From the NCBI GenBank assembly GCA_015146655.1, contig VKHL01000026.1, positions 124,001 to 188,000 on the forward strand: a stretch of 64,000 nucleotides of DNA. The letters run 5' to 3'. Both the position numbers and the translations under genes were made by a program. The notes under the pieces were generated by a model. The model made no database searches, had not been told where the DNA came from, and saw only the letters and a list, made by a program, of their open reading frames with translations. This DNA is from Ochromonas danica (Eukaryota > Sar > Chrysophyceae > Chromulinales > Chromulinaceae). Shown piece after piece: positions 22,621-34,822 of the stretch. Every line of letters starts with the position of its first letter. Positions within the stretch are counted from its first letter, which is position 1.

Positions 22621-25600
22621 TCATCCAGATCAATCAGAAAGCAAATCGCCTAAGAAATTGCATCTGGAAAGACAAACTAAGCATCTGTAAGCCTCGTACT
22701 TGTACCAGACTAGTATCGGCTGGATACATTTGTTCGAAGAGACGACACAAAGAGAAAGGACCTCGAAGGCGTTGGCGTTGCTCCAAAGAACGTGCAATTC
22801 GCTCTGTTAGTTGACGAAGGATACGGTCGTACGCTAATACTGCGATGCCAGTAAGATTGAGTGAATTCGTGGAGTCCATTCTTTCTCACAGTCTCTTGAA
22901 AGGAGTATTGACTTCGAAACCCAGAAGACTTCATACAGATCAATCAGAAAGCGTGGTACTGATCTACTATCACTATTGGACATGCGGAATCGTTGGATAC
23001 TGTCTTGTGCATTAGGAGGAAGGCGCATAGGCGAGGAAGGCCTTGACAATCCATCATACCCATCACCATTCGTTATACGTGCTGGTGGTCGAGATGGTCC
23101 AGTTGTATTCACATCTGAATATGTCGCGGCAGCAGCACGATCTAGTTCGTCACAAAAGTCCATATAGTTAGCAAAAGAACGATTGCTAATGCTTGAGAAG
23201 TCTTCGATCGCTTTGGTCAGCTGATGATCTACAAGAGATCCAATCGACTCACCACTTCTCGAAACTTGTTCACTGAAACCAGTCCACGATCGAGATCGTA
23301 AGCTTCAAAGATATCTTGAGAACTACTTTCAAATCACGAAGTCAACTCAAAACACGGTCAGAGAGATAAGGAGGAGCGGAAACCATTTCAGCACCCGAAG
23401 CAGCCACTCTTCCCATCAAGCTCCCAGCACTATCAACAGCTCTATCAACAGCTCTATCAACAGCTCTACAGAAGGCACTTCGAGCAAATGGATACTGCCG
23501 ATACTGGTCTGGTACAAGTACGAGGCTTACAGTTGCTGCTGGAGGAGCTTGGCTTGGCCTTGACACCATCTGAACTGCAAACCGTGTATGCGATGTATAG
23601 TCGACCCAACTAAAAGAGAAAGGACCTCGAAGGCGTTGGCGTTGGCGTTGCTCCAAAGAACGTGCAATTCGCTCTGTTAGTTGACGAAGGATACGATCGT
23701 ACGCTAATACTGCGATGCCAGTAAGATTGAGTGAATTCGTGGAGTCCATTCTTTCCCACAGTCTCTTGAAAGGAGTATTGACTTCGAAACCCAGAAGAGT
23801 AGTGACGGAACGATTCATGACTGATGCAGTGGCAAGTGGTAAGAAAGTTATGCCACTCCAGGATAGGCATAGGCGGGTAAAGCTCCCCACCACGTCGCAT
23901 TTGAAGCTCGCATGCTGGTGCTCAGACCACCCACTGCTTGCCCAGGACCTGCTGCCCATGAACCACTTAGCATTTGCATGGACTCGATACTGTGGGATTA
24001 AATGATTGCTAGACAGACTGCAGAATGCGATAGTCTATCATCTGGCCTGCACCCACAGCTCCCTGGAAGAAGTTCCGACATGGCTTCGAGATCATAACTG
24101 GTTAAATGACAATCCATCATCTTAGCGATACGAATCAAGCCATCTTTGGATATGCGACCAGTAAGACGTAAGTCAAGAAGAGAGCAAAGGTTAAGTAAAG
24201 ATCTGCCCGCAGTCGCAGAAGCGATGGCAGTGTCTTGAAAACGCGTGAAGACCACCTCTGCTTTGCTCTTTGGAACTGAGTCAGTAACAAGAACGAGCAT
24301 TTAATAAAGTCTACATGACATGACATTCCTGGACATTAGCGTACTTTCTAAACATGTCACAACAGATGGAAAGAACTCACTTCTCATGGTCGATCTGCAC
24401 ATCACCTCCAATAGAAGTCTTCCTTTCCAATTTCTCCTTCAAACGGCGTAAATCAGAAGCAGTTAGGTTATCTTGCAGGCCCGATCTCCTATTAGCAATC
24501 AAGACTATTGAGCACATCAACACCTCAATTATCGTTTGATATTAAGCAAACCTGAGAAAGGTACGAAAACGTTCTTCCGAAACGATTCCTTTCAGCTCTG
24601 GATCGGACTATTGGGAGAAACGACGAACAGCAGCACGAACCACTTCCCAATGCTTCACCATGTTCCTAGAGTCAATGGTACGATGTCTTGCAGTAGATCG
24701 CTCATTTTGCACATTAGTTCATGATCTGTTTAGGTGTCGTCTCCTTGAGAAGACCTCATCAACTTCATTGTCTGACAGATTCAAACGATCTGTTTCCGCA
24801 CTTTTCTTCTGACGTTCGCTGTCTCGGTCAACTTGCTTTCGATCAGCTTGCTTGTAAGATGTTGTGTTTGTTTTAGGTGCCGCATTCGTCTTTCTGGATT
24901 GTCTGGTTATCGATCAAGAATGTAATTCGAGAACTCTCTGATGGAAAGTGGACCATCGCGATTGCGATCACATTCATCGAATAGTCGACGAATCATACCC
25001 GCGTCCATGCTTCTTTAGTATTCTTATAATGTAGACGCTTGAATGCAAGACGAAACTCTTTGGGAGAAAGCATGCCATCACCATCTACATCAATCCGACG
25101 GAAGAACGTCTCATAGCGAGGGACATCAAGATGTTCTCCTTTTGTTCTTTATGGTCCAAACAAAGAGAGCGAAAGAGAGAAACAATCAAACATGGGAGCA
25201 CATGTAATAATCACATTTGCTCTTCGCATAGATCCTTGAAATACTTCTTAAGTTCCACTGGCAATGGTGGGAAAGCGTTGCTCCAGCAAGTGCATCAAGA
25301 TCAGTAACAGTATTATTATTCTCTTCGTCACCTCCCTCCTAAGAGATGTTTTCACTCATCCATCACCACCACGACTTGTTGTTCAGGAGATGGAAACAAC
25401 AGACCCAGACAACCTTCGATCGATAGTAGAAAGCCTCCGTCTCATACGATGTAGATCTTCTGTAAGATCTCTTTCTTTGATGTTTCTAGTTCGTAATTCT
25501 ATTTTACGATTCACTATTGCCTCGCGTCGTTCCCGTTCTTTGCGCATCTCTACAAGAATTCGTTAAGTATTCGGCATTGCAATGCGTTCTCCTTCAGAGA

Positions 25601-25999
25601 CTCAGCGTGTCATAGCATGTAGACGGCCATATCTAGTACCATAGACATGATCCCATAAAGCCAGCAGCTCTAACACACGAGGAGACAAGACATCCACGCC
25701 CTGAGGGACGACAGCATTGTCCGAATCTCAACAAAGGAGAGGGCGGTAGATGAAGAGGGTGTTGTGTAAGTGGTAGAGCCTCTTGTGGTGTGAGTGCTAT
25801 TTGGGTGACTTCTCTTTCTTGAGGATGAGGATGACTTTGAAGTGGACTTTGAAGTAGAAGGGTTAGTAGTAGTAGTCACCGGTTTGGGTACACTAATAGT
25901 CTTTTGATTAATAACGACAGATCCATGACAATCAGAATAGTTCAAAGACTTGAGATCCGGAGATATAATAGACACGAATAATAGCCACACTGTCATCAA
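22620..25999 (-). pseudogene. EF-hand protein gene, copy 1, apparently degraded
   Basis: Minus-strand coding-like segments are scattered over 3.4 kb. At about 25092-25054 the frame reads DVDGDGMLSPKEF, a textbook Ca-binding EF-hand loop, and near 24990-24916 DRNRDGPLSIREF gives a second. Around 24300-24030 an EF-hand-like helix set (LLDLRLTGRISKDGLIRIAKMM) occurs. Upstream, 25999-25680 begins with a hydrophobic Met-start stretch and a Ser/Thr/Lys-rich linker; 25560-25390 is a basic coiled-coil-like piece (RKERERREAIVNRKIELR). I could not join these into one open gene with good splice sites, and part of it (22750-22920) is an extra partial copy of 23611-23790. Either a decayed multi-exon EF-hand gene or one with unusual introns. 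Confidence 0.45.
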
Positions 26000-26039
26000 G
26001 AAGCCTGCACCCAGAACTAGAAGACTAAAAAGCTAAATC

Positions 26040-26811
26040 TGGCCATATGTGCACAGATTATTTGCAGTGCATGGAACGGTATGGTGTGGTATGGTATGGT
26101 ATGGTGTGTATCCACAGCAAGCAAGCTCTTGTCTAAATTGCGAGTACTACCTCCGTCTCCTTTTAGTTGATCTTTATCTTTTTGTGCTAAATGAAACATT
26201 CTCCAATTCACTTTCAAGAGTGCTTCATATGGCCAAAGTTAATTTACACAATCATTTTTATAATTTATACTTTCAATCATTATACACACGGTTATATTCA
26301 TCGATGTCTATGGTGAGGTCCATACTAGTGTCCTGAACCTAGTGTTGGTTTCTTGCACCAGTATGAGGCTTGGGGTTCTTTGCTCACTTTGATTTGTTAC
26401 GTTACCCACTTTGATACGATATAGTTATTTAAAATATGATTTATTTCATTTACTCACACACACTTCTTGTACTATTCATGGTGATTGCCATTTCACTCTG
26501 AGTTGTCAGGAAGACTGATAGGTGAGGCTAAGGTGCTTGTGTTGAAGCAGTGTTGTGCATATGTGCACAGTACAGCTACCGTTTATTATTGTATTAAGGT
26601 TATTTATTTTATTCAAGAGAATTAGAGCAGCAGATTGACTGCAACGAAAATAATTTAAAGAATGCCATGATTTAGAAAAATACAGATGAAGAATGTGGTC
26701 ACGCAGTGTCACACCTGCTAATAAATTATAAATTCTCACATCCAATGATATTAATAGCATAGCAGTACAGTAACACAATACCAGGCATACCACACACTGC
26801 ACTTCTTATTA
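26040..26811. repeat. Duplicated non-coding segment, copy 1
   Basis: Contains a TGGTA microsatellite (about 26076-26105) and AT-rich sequence lying downstream of gene X. Most is repeated at 38760-39465, and 26390-26811 also at 30570-30980. No gene seen. Confidence 0.8.
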
Positions 26812-28256
26812 TTACTTGAAAGAATTACGATAATCCTCACTTTCATCTGATGTGGCTGTAAAATCGTATTTCCTGAAAGTGAAAGTGAAAGATTTTGGTA
26901 CATTAGCAAAACCACCACCAGGGTTAAAGATATCCATAAATGCTCTTAAAGCCTCTGCATAAAACTCCTTGTGACGCTTATTGTAAGCGGGAACATCATG
27001 AGGATTTCCAAACTTGTATTTCGCAATAGTTTTGTCACCTTGAGTACGACCATTTGCTTCGATTGTTCTCTTAATCAAACCACCACGAATTAATTTGCCT
27101 GGAGAAGTTTCAGACAAAGCGAAAGTTTCTTTTATCTCATCACCTGACACAACGGTAGTGATCATATTATGAAAAGCAAAATATATAATTACGTCTCAAA
27201 ACTTGTACCTTTTGGATCGGTGTAGGTACGAGAATCGCGTACTATAACACCAGTCCCCTCCGCCATTGCGACTGTCTCGAATTCTCCGTCTTTGTCGCTG
27301 ACTTCATAATCATCTACAGAAACAGCAATAAAACAAAGAAGACCGTGAGCATAAGATATAAAAACAAGGCAGAGGTAGAAGATAGCTTATAGTACCAGTC
27401 TCCGCGGAACCTTTCAAGCTAGCTCCGCCAACGTTGGGTTGGCCAAAGTTAGCAGAACACCCCATGGCGGTGGAGGACTGGGAAAAGAATTCACCATAAT
27501 CGTCGCTCTCGGTGTGGTCAGCTTGACCGGGTTTAGAAACAAGGTTGACAAGGTTGACTCCAGACGCCTTCTCTTTCTCATTCATGATCATCTTGTACAG
27601 ATTCTGAAGCTTATCGATGGGCTCAGAGGGATAGTTGTTCTGCAGCACGACTCTCAGTGTCGAACCACTGACGTCCTGCGCCGCCACGGAGGACAACATC
27701 ATGCAACACACAACAACATTCTTGGTGACTTCGATCAGACTCTTGCTGGTGAACTGGTAAGAGTACAAGTAGAAATCGATGCGTTGAATGCCACCAAAGC
27801 AACCAATGCAAACTTTGTACAACTTCTTCTCCGCAATGTTTCCCGTATAACTTCCGAGAAGAGCATCGAGCGCCAAACCAGCTGCGCCAGTGATGGCCTC
27901 AACAAAGTCCCCGGAAATCAGACTCTTCACCATGTTGGCAACTGCTGCTTTTAGATTAGCGTCGTTGCTGTTAACACCGCATCTGACAATGAAATCAGAA
28001 GAAATCACCTGATGATTCCAATCAGAGATAGACAGATAAAACGGTGAAGAAAACAAATGTGTTGCTTTTCAATAAATTTTACCCTCTCGATTGGAATTTC
28101 CTTGGAGTCCGCTCCACCTTCAACATAAGTCTTGAAGAGAGCGAGCTTGTCTTGGGCAATGGTGTTCAAAGAATTCAATGCGTCATTTGCAGTTCTTTCG
28201 TCCTCCACACTTCTCTGAGCAGCAGCATCATGAACAACAGAGACAGTTTGTCCCAT
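26812..28256 (-). CDS. Unknown protein, gene X copy 1
   Basis: Not recognised. Four exons: 28256-28083, 28008-27396, 27313-27209, 27143-26812; introns 74, 82 and 65 bp, frame kept; 407 residues. Start chosen at MGQTVSVVHDAAAQ. Exons 1-2 (to about residue 262) are an alpha-rich region with an Ala/Gly/Leu segment (FVEAITGAAGLALDALLGSY), a Tyr/Phe-rich strand pair (GGIQRIDFYLYSYQF) and a Cys/Met hydrophobic helix (VVVCCMMLSSVAAQ). Exon 4 holds a separate basic domain ending FTFTFRKYDF. No signal peptide. Exons 1-2 and their intron are almost identical in copies 2 and 3, whereas exons 3-4 differ strongly from copy 2. Confidence 0.7.
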
Positions 28257-28607
28257 TTCCACAGCTTTTGATTATAAGACTCCTTCAATAAAATTGTGAT
28301 TTGATCTCTGAAGCGAACTGCAGCAGAAAAAAGAACGAGGGGAGTGCGGTGCGCGGGCCGTGGATTTCAAGTTCAAGAAGGATCCAGATCCGACTTTTTA
28401 GAGCATCAGAGAGAGCAGCAGAGAGAGCAGCAGAGAGAGCACCCAAATTTTCAAAACACATCTGGGAATTTGAAAATGCCAGTTTTGGCGGCATCGAGCA
28501 AGAGAAGGCTTTCCATGCAGCCAATGATGAGGTTTAAGTGCGAATAATGACCTTTTGGTGTCCCTCTGCTGCGGTGGTTTCGCCAATTAAAGAAGGCCAA
28601 GCCGAAA
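28257..28607. repeat. Duplicated spacer upstream of gene X1, with short GA-rich tandem repeat
   Basis: Shared promoter-side spacer between gene X and the frataxin fragment, repeated at 32431-32781 and, with an extra 0.5 kb inside, at 40510-41328. Includes about three 15-base units of the type AGAGAGAGCAGCAGAG near 28405-28440. Its right end carries a few codons (ANDEV) left from a filamin-like domain that is fuller in the third copy. Confidence 0.75.
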
Positions 28608-28870
28608 CACAACTATTACTTTGATGCTGTTGACAAAGTATGGCTTTCTGTCAAAGATAATCATGATCTTAGAGGTCTCTTTACCCGAGATCTCATGCGT
28701 CATTGTGCTGGCTGTCCATCTTTCGCATGAAGAACTTGTCAAGACAGTCTGACAGTGCGAAGATGTAAGAGTGAACTCTCTCTCTATACTGTAATGGGAA
28801 AGCGAGGTGAGAGAGAGATTCTGAGTTTGCAGGCCATGTGAATAGTAAGATGACGTATAAACAGAGGTCT
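28608..28870 (+). pseudogene. 3' end of the frataxin-like gene, fragment copy B
   Basis: Begins inside the coding sequence at the equivalent of base 19339 and runs through the stop into the 3' flank. Differs from the parent by GATGCTG for GATCCCG near the start and a few flank indels. No start codon or promoter of its own; a passenger of the duplication. Confidence 0.9.
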
Positions 28871-28879
28871 ATTTCCTCC

Positions 28880-29780
28880 AAATACAAAATCATTTCCACA
28901 CCTTTCGAGAAGCCCATTCTTCTTGCTATGTCCAATGGTGTCTCTCCTTCCTATTAGTTGGTGGCATTAGATTACTCTTTGGCAGTTAGTGAAAGGAAGC
29001 TGACCTTGTTCTGCAGACTGAGATTATGAAGAATTGAGCTGGACAAGAGGCAATAAACAAGTCTGGGCTGGCGCTTGGATACAACCTCCATAAGAGCTGT
29101 TGTTCCTTTCTATTGAATATATCGAACTTAACATGATAAACAACGCAGTTCATTTGGCAAGATACCCACCTCGTCTTGTAGATTTGGATTGAGATCGCCT
29201 CTCTCCAGCAGTAATGTGCAAGCATCGCCATCGTTTCCGCTGACAACATTCATCAATGCCGTTCTTCCCATCTGTAGAAAGCAAACTTGGTTATCAATTG
29301 TTGCCATCAACTGGATAAGAGTTCTGCTTGATTTACCTTATTCTGGGTGTTGATGTAAAGGTGTGGAAGAGTAAGCATGGACTCTAGCAACAGATAATTA
29401 ACGCTTTTCTGCGCGCACAATATCAATAGCGCAGAATTGCCCAACTAAGTCGAAAAGCAAGTTCGAGGTGAGCAGCAGAATACAATGAACATGAAACACA
29501 GGGATGATACCTCATCCCGCAGCTTCATAATGGTACGAGGGTCATTGATCAGGAGGTGAACGATGTTCCACCAGAGCTGTTTCGTTTGCTGTTAGAGGTC
29601 ATATTCATATTTGATTGTCTTGCATTGATGTAGCTGCCAAAGAAAGCGTGGTGCTTACCCATGTGGTGGTGTTAAGGCTATGAGTAGTCCGGGATCTGCT
29701 CAGCGATGCTCTTACAGCCCGTGGTATACAGTTTCGGCAAGCAATTATTAAAGCCGTCTCGCCAGACTATCATGCGTCAG
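28880..29780 (-). pseudogene. Ankyrin gene fragment, copy B
   Basis: Carries exons 12-9 and pieces of 8, 7 and 6. About 200 bases spanning exon 8 to exon 7 are deleted, with the junction at about 29564-29570. Exon 12 has lost its stop codon through the deletion that also removed the frataxin 3' spacer, so its frame would run on into antisense frataxin sequence. No exons 1-5 in this orientation; exons 4-5 lie inverted to the right. Confidence 0.85.
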
Positions 29781-29789
29781 CGTTGGTGT

Positions 29790-30550
29790 GTTAATACTGC
29801 GAGCAATGTTTGGAGATTTGACAAGCCGCTTAATTGAGGGGAATGACAGTAGAAGCTGCTCCGCTCGTGTTCTACTAATCTATTTTACCTTTTGCAAACA
29901 AGAAAATTGGTTCAATCTAATATTGCTGACATATCGTAGTACTGGTGAATCAGAGACACCTTGCTTGCTGTTTGTCCTTGCTGCTGCGCTTCTGCCACTG
30001 TTTAATCAGATTGCAATTAGTCAGCGTAGTTAATTGATAACGTTATAACAAATGCACCATTAATTAAAGATGTTAATCGCTTTGCTTAACCCACAGAATA
30101 ACGGGACCATTCTGTTGTTGGCGTGTGAGAGCCGAAGCTTGGCTATGCTGAGAGCTGTCTTGTCACATTCTGGATTAGATGTGAACTACCGCCGAGAGGT
30201 TGGTAATATCGTCCATAGTTCTTGAATATTCTTCAACCTAATACTTGCAATTGTTGCTCCAGCGTGATGGTGAAACAGCATTACTACTTCTTGTCAAAGG
30301 AGGCTCTTCCGCGATGGTTCGACATCTCCTTTCTTATGGAGGGGTAGACTGCAATCTTGCCAATAAGGATGGAACAACAGCTTTAATGAGAGCTTGTGAG
30401 AGTGATTTACAAGCTTCAACAATCCCAATTCTGTTAGAACAAGAACAGTTGAATGTGGGCATGCAGAATAAGGTTAGTCTAGTAACTTAACCACTCCTCC
30501 ATCAACTGACACACTCACACCAATACACCAATGCATGATAGTCTGGCGAG
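29790..30550 (+). pseudogene. Inverted piece: PLC 3' end plus ankyrin exons 4-5
   Basis: Reverse-complement match to 34120-34872: first the last codons and 3' flank of the phosphodiesterase gene (antisense to its parent), then ankyrin exon 4 (30093 onward) and exon 5 (about 30262-30471) in plus orientation. Directly after it, about 30545-30564 matches the phosphodiesterase coding strand at 34887-34906 in the opposite orientation, so the locus once looked like copy C and flipped. Confidence 0.85.
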
Positions 30551-30564
30551 TTGGGAGATTCGTT

Positions 30565-30980
30565 TTTGTGATTTGTTACGTTACCCACTTTGATACGATA
30601 TAGTTATTTAAAATATGATTTATTTCATTTACTCACATACACTTCTTGTACTATTCATGGTGATTGCCATTTCACTTTGAGCTGTCAGGAAGACTGATAG
30701 GTGAGGCTAAGGTGCTTGTGTTGAAGCAGTGTTGTGCATATGTGCACAGTACAGCTAACATTTATTGTATTAAGGTTATTTATTTTATTAGCGACTTAGA
30801 GCAGCAGATTGACTGCAAAGAAAACAAAGTTAAAGACTGTCATGATTTAGAAAAATGAAGAATGTCGTCACGCAGTGTCACACCTGCTAATAAATTATAA
30901 ATTCTCACATCCAATGATATTAATAGCATAGCAGTACAGTAACACAATACCAGGCATACCACACACTGCACTTCTTATTA
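30565..30980. repeat. Duplicated non-coding segment, copy 2 (short)
   Basis: Matches 26390-26811 with small indels; lies downstream of gene X copy 2. No gene seen. Confidence 0.8.
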
Positions 30981-32430
30981 TTACTTGAAAGAATTAGGAT
31001 AAGAAGCATATAAAACGGCATCAAAATCCTCTTCTCTGAAAGTAAAAGTGAATTTAGCTGGTAAATTAGCCAAAACACCACCAGGTTTAAAGTTATCCAT
31101 AAATGCTATTAAAGCAGCTTTATAAAACGCCTTTTCATGGCCAGAGTAAACGTCACCATGAGGATCTCCAAAATCATAATCCACAATATTAAGTTGTTTT
31201 CCAGGAGCCATTTTTCCTTTGGTAATTGTGCGCTGAATTTTACCACCGCGTCCATGTCCTTTTCCTATTTTAATTTCGTCCACCTCAAAATCTTCTGTTA
31301 TCTCAACACCTAAACAGACGGCAGTGATCATATTAGGAAAAGTAAACTGTATAGTCAAGTTTCAACGATTGTACCATTTGGATCTGTGTAGGCACGAGAA
31401 GCCTTTCTTTCAATACCCTTCCCCGTATAAGCTGCACTTGCGAGTGTCTCGAATTCTCCTTCTTTGTCGCTGACTTCATAGTCATCTACAGAAACAGCAA
31501 TAAAACAAAGAAGACCGTGAGCATAAGATCTATAAAAACAAGGCAGGGGTAAAAGATAGCTTATAGTACCAGTCTCCGTGGAACCTTTCAAGCCAGCTCC
31601 GCCAACGTTGGGTTGACCAAAGTTAGCAGAACACCCCATGGCGGTGGAGGACTGGGAAAAGAATTCACCATAATCGTCGATCTCGGTGTGGTCAGCTTGA
31701 CCGGGTTTAGAAACAAGGTTGACAAGGTTGACTCCAGACGCCTTCTCTTTCTCATTCATGATCATCTTGTACAGATTCTGAAGCTTATCGATGGGCTCAG
31801 AGGGATAGTTGTTCTGCAGCACGACTCTCAGTGTCGAACCACTGACGTCCTGCGCCGCCACGGAGGACAACATCATGCAACACACAACAACATTCTTGGT
31901 GACTTCGATCAGACTCTTGCTGGTGAACTGGTAAGAGTACAAGTAGAAATCGATGCGTTGAATGCCACCAAAGCAACCAATGCAAACTTTGTACAACTTC
32001 TTCTCCGCAATGTTTCCCGTATAACTTCCGAGAAGAGCATCGAGCGCCAAACCAGCTGCGCCAGTGATGGCCTCAACAAAGTCCCCGGAAATCAGACTCT
32101 TCACCATGTTGGCAACTGCTGCTTTTAGATTAGCGTCGTTGCTGTTAACACCGCATCTGACAATGAAATCAGAAGAAATCACCTGATGATTCCAATCAGA
32201 GATAGACAGATAAAACGGTGAAGAAAACAAATGTGTTGCTTTTCAATAAATTTTACCCTCTCGATTGGAATTTCCTTGGAGTCCGCTCCACCTTCAACAT
32301 AAGTCTTGAAGAGAGCGAGCTTGTCTTGGGCAATGGTGTTCAAAGAATTCAATGCGTCATTTGCAGTTCTTTCGTCCTCCACACTTCTCTGAGCAGCAGC
32401 ATCATGAACAACAGAGACAGTTTGTCCCAT
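30981..32430 (-). CDS. Unknown protein, gene X copy 2
   Basis: Exons 32430-32257, 32182-31570, 31485-31375, 31309-30981; 408 residues. Exons 1-2 and intron 1 match copy 1 almost base for base. Exon 3 keeps only its first half (DDYEVSDKEGEFET) and exon 4 is about as long as in copy 1 but conserved mainly in pattern (FMDNFKPGG, KFTFTFREEDF versus FMDIFNPGG, SFTFTFRKYDF), with indels in the linker. Splice sites and frame are all kept, so both genes look functional and their C-terminal domains are either diverging fast or were exchanged. Function unknown. Confidence 0.7.
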
Positions 32431-32781
32431 TTCCACAGCTTTTGATTATAAGACTCCTTCAATAAAATTGTGATTTGATCTCTGAAGCGAACTGCAGCAG
32501 AAAAAAGAACGAGGGGAGTGCGGTGCGCGGGCCGTGGATTTCAAGTTCAAGAAGGATCCAGATCCGACTTTTTAGAGCATCAGAGAGAGCAGCAGAGAGA
32601 GCAGCAGAGAGAGCACCCAAATTTTCAAAACACATCTGGGAATTTGAAAATGCCAGTTTTGGCGGCATCGAGCAAGAGAAGGCTTTCCATGCAGCCAATG
32701 ATGAGGTTTAAGTGCGAATAATGACCTTTTGGTGTCCCTCTGCTGCGGTGGTTTCGCCAATTAAAGAAGGCCAAGCCGAAA
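32431..32781. repeat. Duplicated spacer upstream of gene X2
   Basis: Essentially identical to 28257-28607, including the 15-base GA-rich tandem units. No separate gene seen. Confidence 0.8.
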
Positions 32782-33044
32782 CACAACTATTACTTTGATG
32801 CTGTTGACAAAGTATGGCTTTCTGTCAAAGATAATCATGATCTTAGAGGTCTCTTTACCCGAGATCTCATGCGTCATTGTGCTGGCTGTCCATCTTTCGC
32901 ATGAAGAACTTGTCAAGACAGTCTGACAGTGCGAAGATGTAAGAGTGAACTCTCTCTCTATACTGTAATGGGAAAGCGAGGTGAGAGAGAGATTCTGAGT
33001 TTGCAGGCCATGTGAATAGTAAGATGACGTATAAACAGAGGTCT
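32782..33044 (+). pseudogene. 3' end of the frataxin-like gene, fragment copy C
   Basis: Same boundaries as fragment B and the same GATGCTG variant, so B and C derive from one another or from a common copy. No promoter or start. Confidence 0.9.
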
Positions 33045-33053
33045 ATTTCCTCC

Positions 33054-34600
33054 AAATACAAAATCATTTCCACACCTTTCGAGAAGCCCATTCTTCTTGC
33101 TATGTCCAATGGTGTCTCTCCTTCCTATTAGTTGGTGGCATTAGATTACTCTTTGGCAGTTAGTGAAAGGAAGCTGACCTTGTTCTGCAGACTGAGATTA
33201 TGAAGAATTGAGCTGGACAAGAGGCAATAAACAAGTCTGGGCTGGCGCTTGGATACAACCTCCATAAGAGCTGTTGTTCCTTTCTATTGAATATATCGAA
33301 CTTAACATGATAAACAACGCAGTTCATTTGGCAAGATACCCACCTCGTCTTGTAGATTTGGATTGAGATCGCCTCTCTCCAGCAGTAATGTGCAAGCATC
33401 GCCATCGTTTCCGCTGACAACATTCATCAATGCCGTTCTTCCCATCTGTAGAAAGCAAACTTGGTTATCAATTGTTGCCATCAACTGGATAAGAGTTCTG
33501 CTTGATTTACCTTATTCTGGGTGTTGATGTAAAGGTGTGGAAGAGTAAGCATGGACTCTAGCAACAGATAATTAACGCTTTTCTGCGCGCACAATATCAA
33601 TAGCGCAGAATTGCCCAACTAAGTCGAAAAGCAAGTTCGAGGTGAGCAGCAGAACACAATGAACATTAGACACAGGGATGATACCTCATCCCGCAGGTTC
33701 ATATCGGTACGAGGGTCATTGATCAGGAGGTGAACGATGTCAGCATGTTCTTCGGTGCAAGCAATCGTCAATGCTGTGGTGCCAAGCTATGGAAGGTTTG
33801 GATTAGCTCGTTTATCTCGTTGATTCGACATAAGGGTGGAAGACTTACAGCGCTTCTTGCATTGATGTCAAGATTGGGGAAATTCAACAAAGCTTGAACT
33901 GCCTCAATGCAGCCGGTTCTGCACGCTTCCATCAGAGCTGTTTTGTTTAGCTGTATGAGGTCATATTCATATGTGATTGTCTTGCATTGATGTAGTTGTC
34001 AAAGAAAGTGTGATGCTTACCCATGTGGTGGTGTTAAGGCTATGAGTAGTCTGGGATCTGCTCAGCAATGCTCTTACAGCCCGTGGTATACTGTTTCGGC
34101 AAGCGATTATTAAAGCCGTCTCGCCAGACTATCATGCATTGGTGTATTGGTGTGAGTGTGTCAGAGTGCTTAAGTTACTAGACTAACCTTATTCTGCATG
34201 CCCACATGCAACTGCTCTTGTTCTAACAGAATTGGGATTGTTGAAGCTTGTAAATCACTCTCACAAGCTCTCATTAAAGCTGTTGTTCCATCCTTATTGG
34301 CAAGATTGCAGTCTACCCCTCCATAAGAAAGGAGATGTCGAACCATCGCGGAAGAGCCTCCTTTGACAAGAAGTAGTAATGCTGTTTCACCATCACGCTG
34401 GAGCAACAATTGCAAGTATTAGGTTGAAGAATATTCAAGAACTATGGACGATATTACCAACCTCTCGGCGGTAGTTCACATCTAATCCAGAATGTGACAA
34501 GACAGCTCTCAGCATAGCCAAGCTTCGGCTCTCACACGCCAACAACAGAATGGTCCCGTTATTCTGTGGGTTAAGCAAAGCGATTAACATCTTTAATTAA
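33054..34600 (-). pseudogene. Ankyrin gene, truncated copy C (exons 4-12)
   Basis: Exons 12 to 4 are present, including the exon 7-8 region deleted in copies B and D. Exons 1-3 are missing: past exon 4 (34559) the sequence switches at about 34597 to the 3' flank of the phosphodiesterase gene. Exon 12 lacks the parental stop, as in B and D. Without a start and first exons it is probably not expressed as a protein, though long stretches of frame remain open. Confidence 0.85.
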
Positions 34601-34822
34601 TGGTGCATTTGTTATAACGTTATCAATTAACTACGCTGACTAATTGCAATCTGATTAAACAGTGGCAGAAGCGCAGCAGCAAGGACAAACAGCAAGCAAG
34701 GTGTCTCTGATTCACCAGTACTACAATATGTCAGCAATATTAGATTGAACCAATCTTCTTGTTTGCAAAAGGTAAAATAGATTAGTAGAACACGAGCGGA
34801 GCAGCTTCTACTGCCATTCCCC
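34601..34822. other. 3' flank of the phosphodiesterase gene, also found inverted at 29.8-30.06 kb
   Basis: Unique-looking sequence joined to truncated ankyrin copy C. An 81-codon minus-strand frame crosses it into the gene end but has no protein character; its duplicate arises from DNA copying. Confidence 0.7.

Noticed and set aside
27439-27954. 171-codon plus-strand frame, repeated at 31613 and 39692
   Set aside because: Exact antisense of gene X exon 2; it recurs only because the DNA was copied.
28405-28440. CRISPR-like short repeats
   Set aside because: Contiguous 15-base tandem units without spacers; a simple GA-rich satellite.
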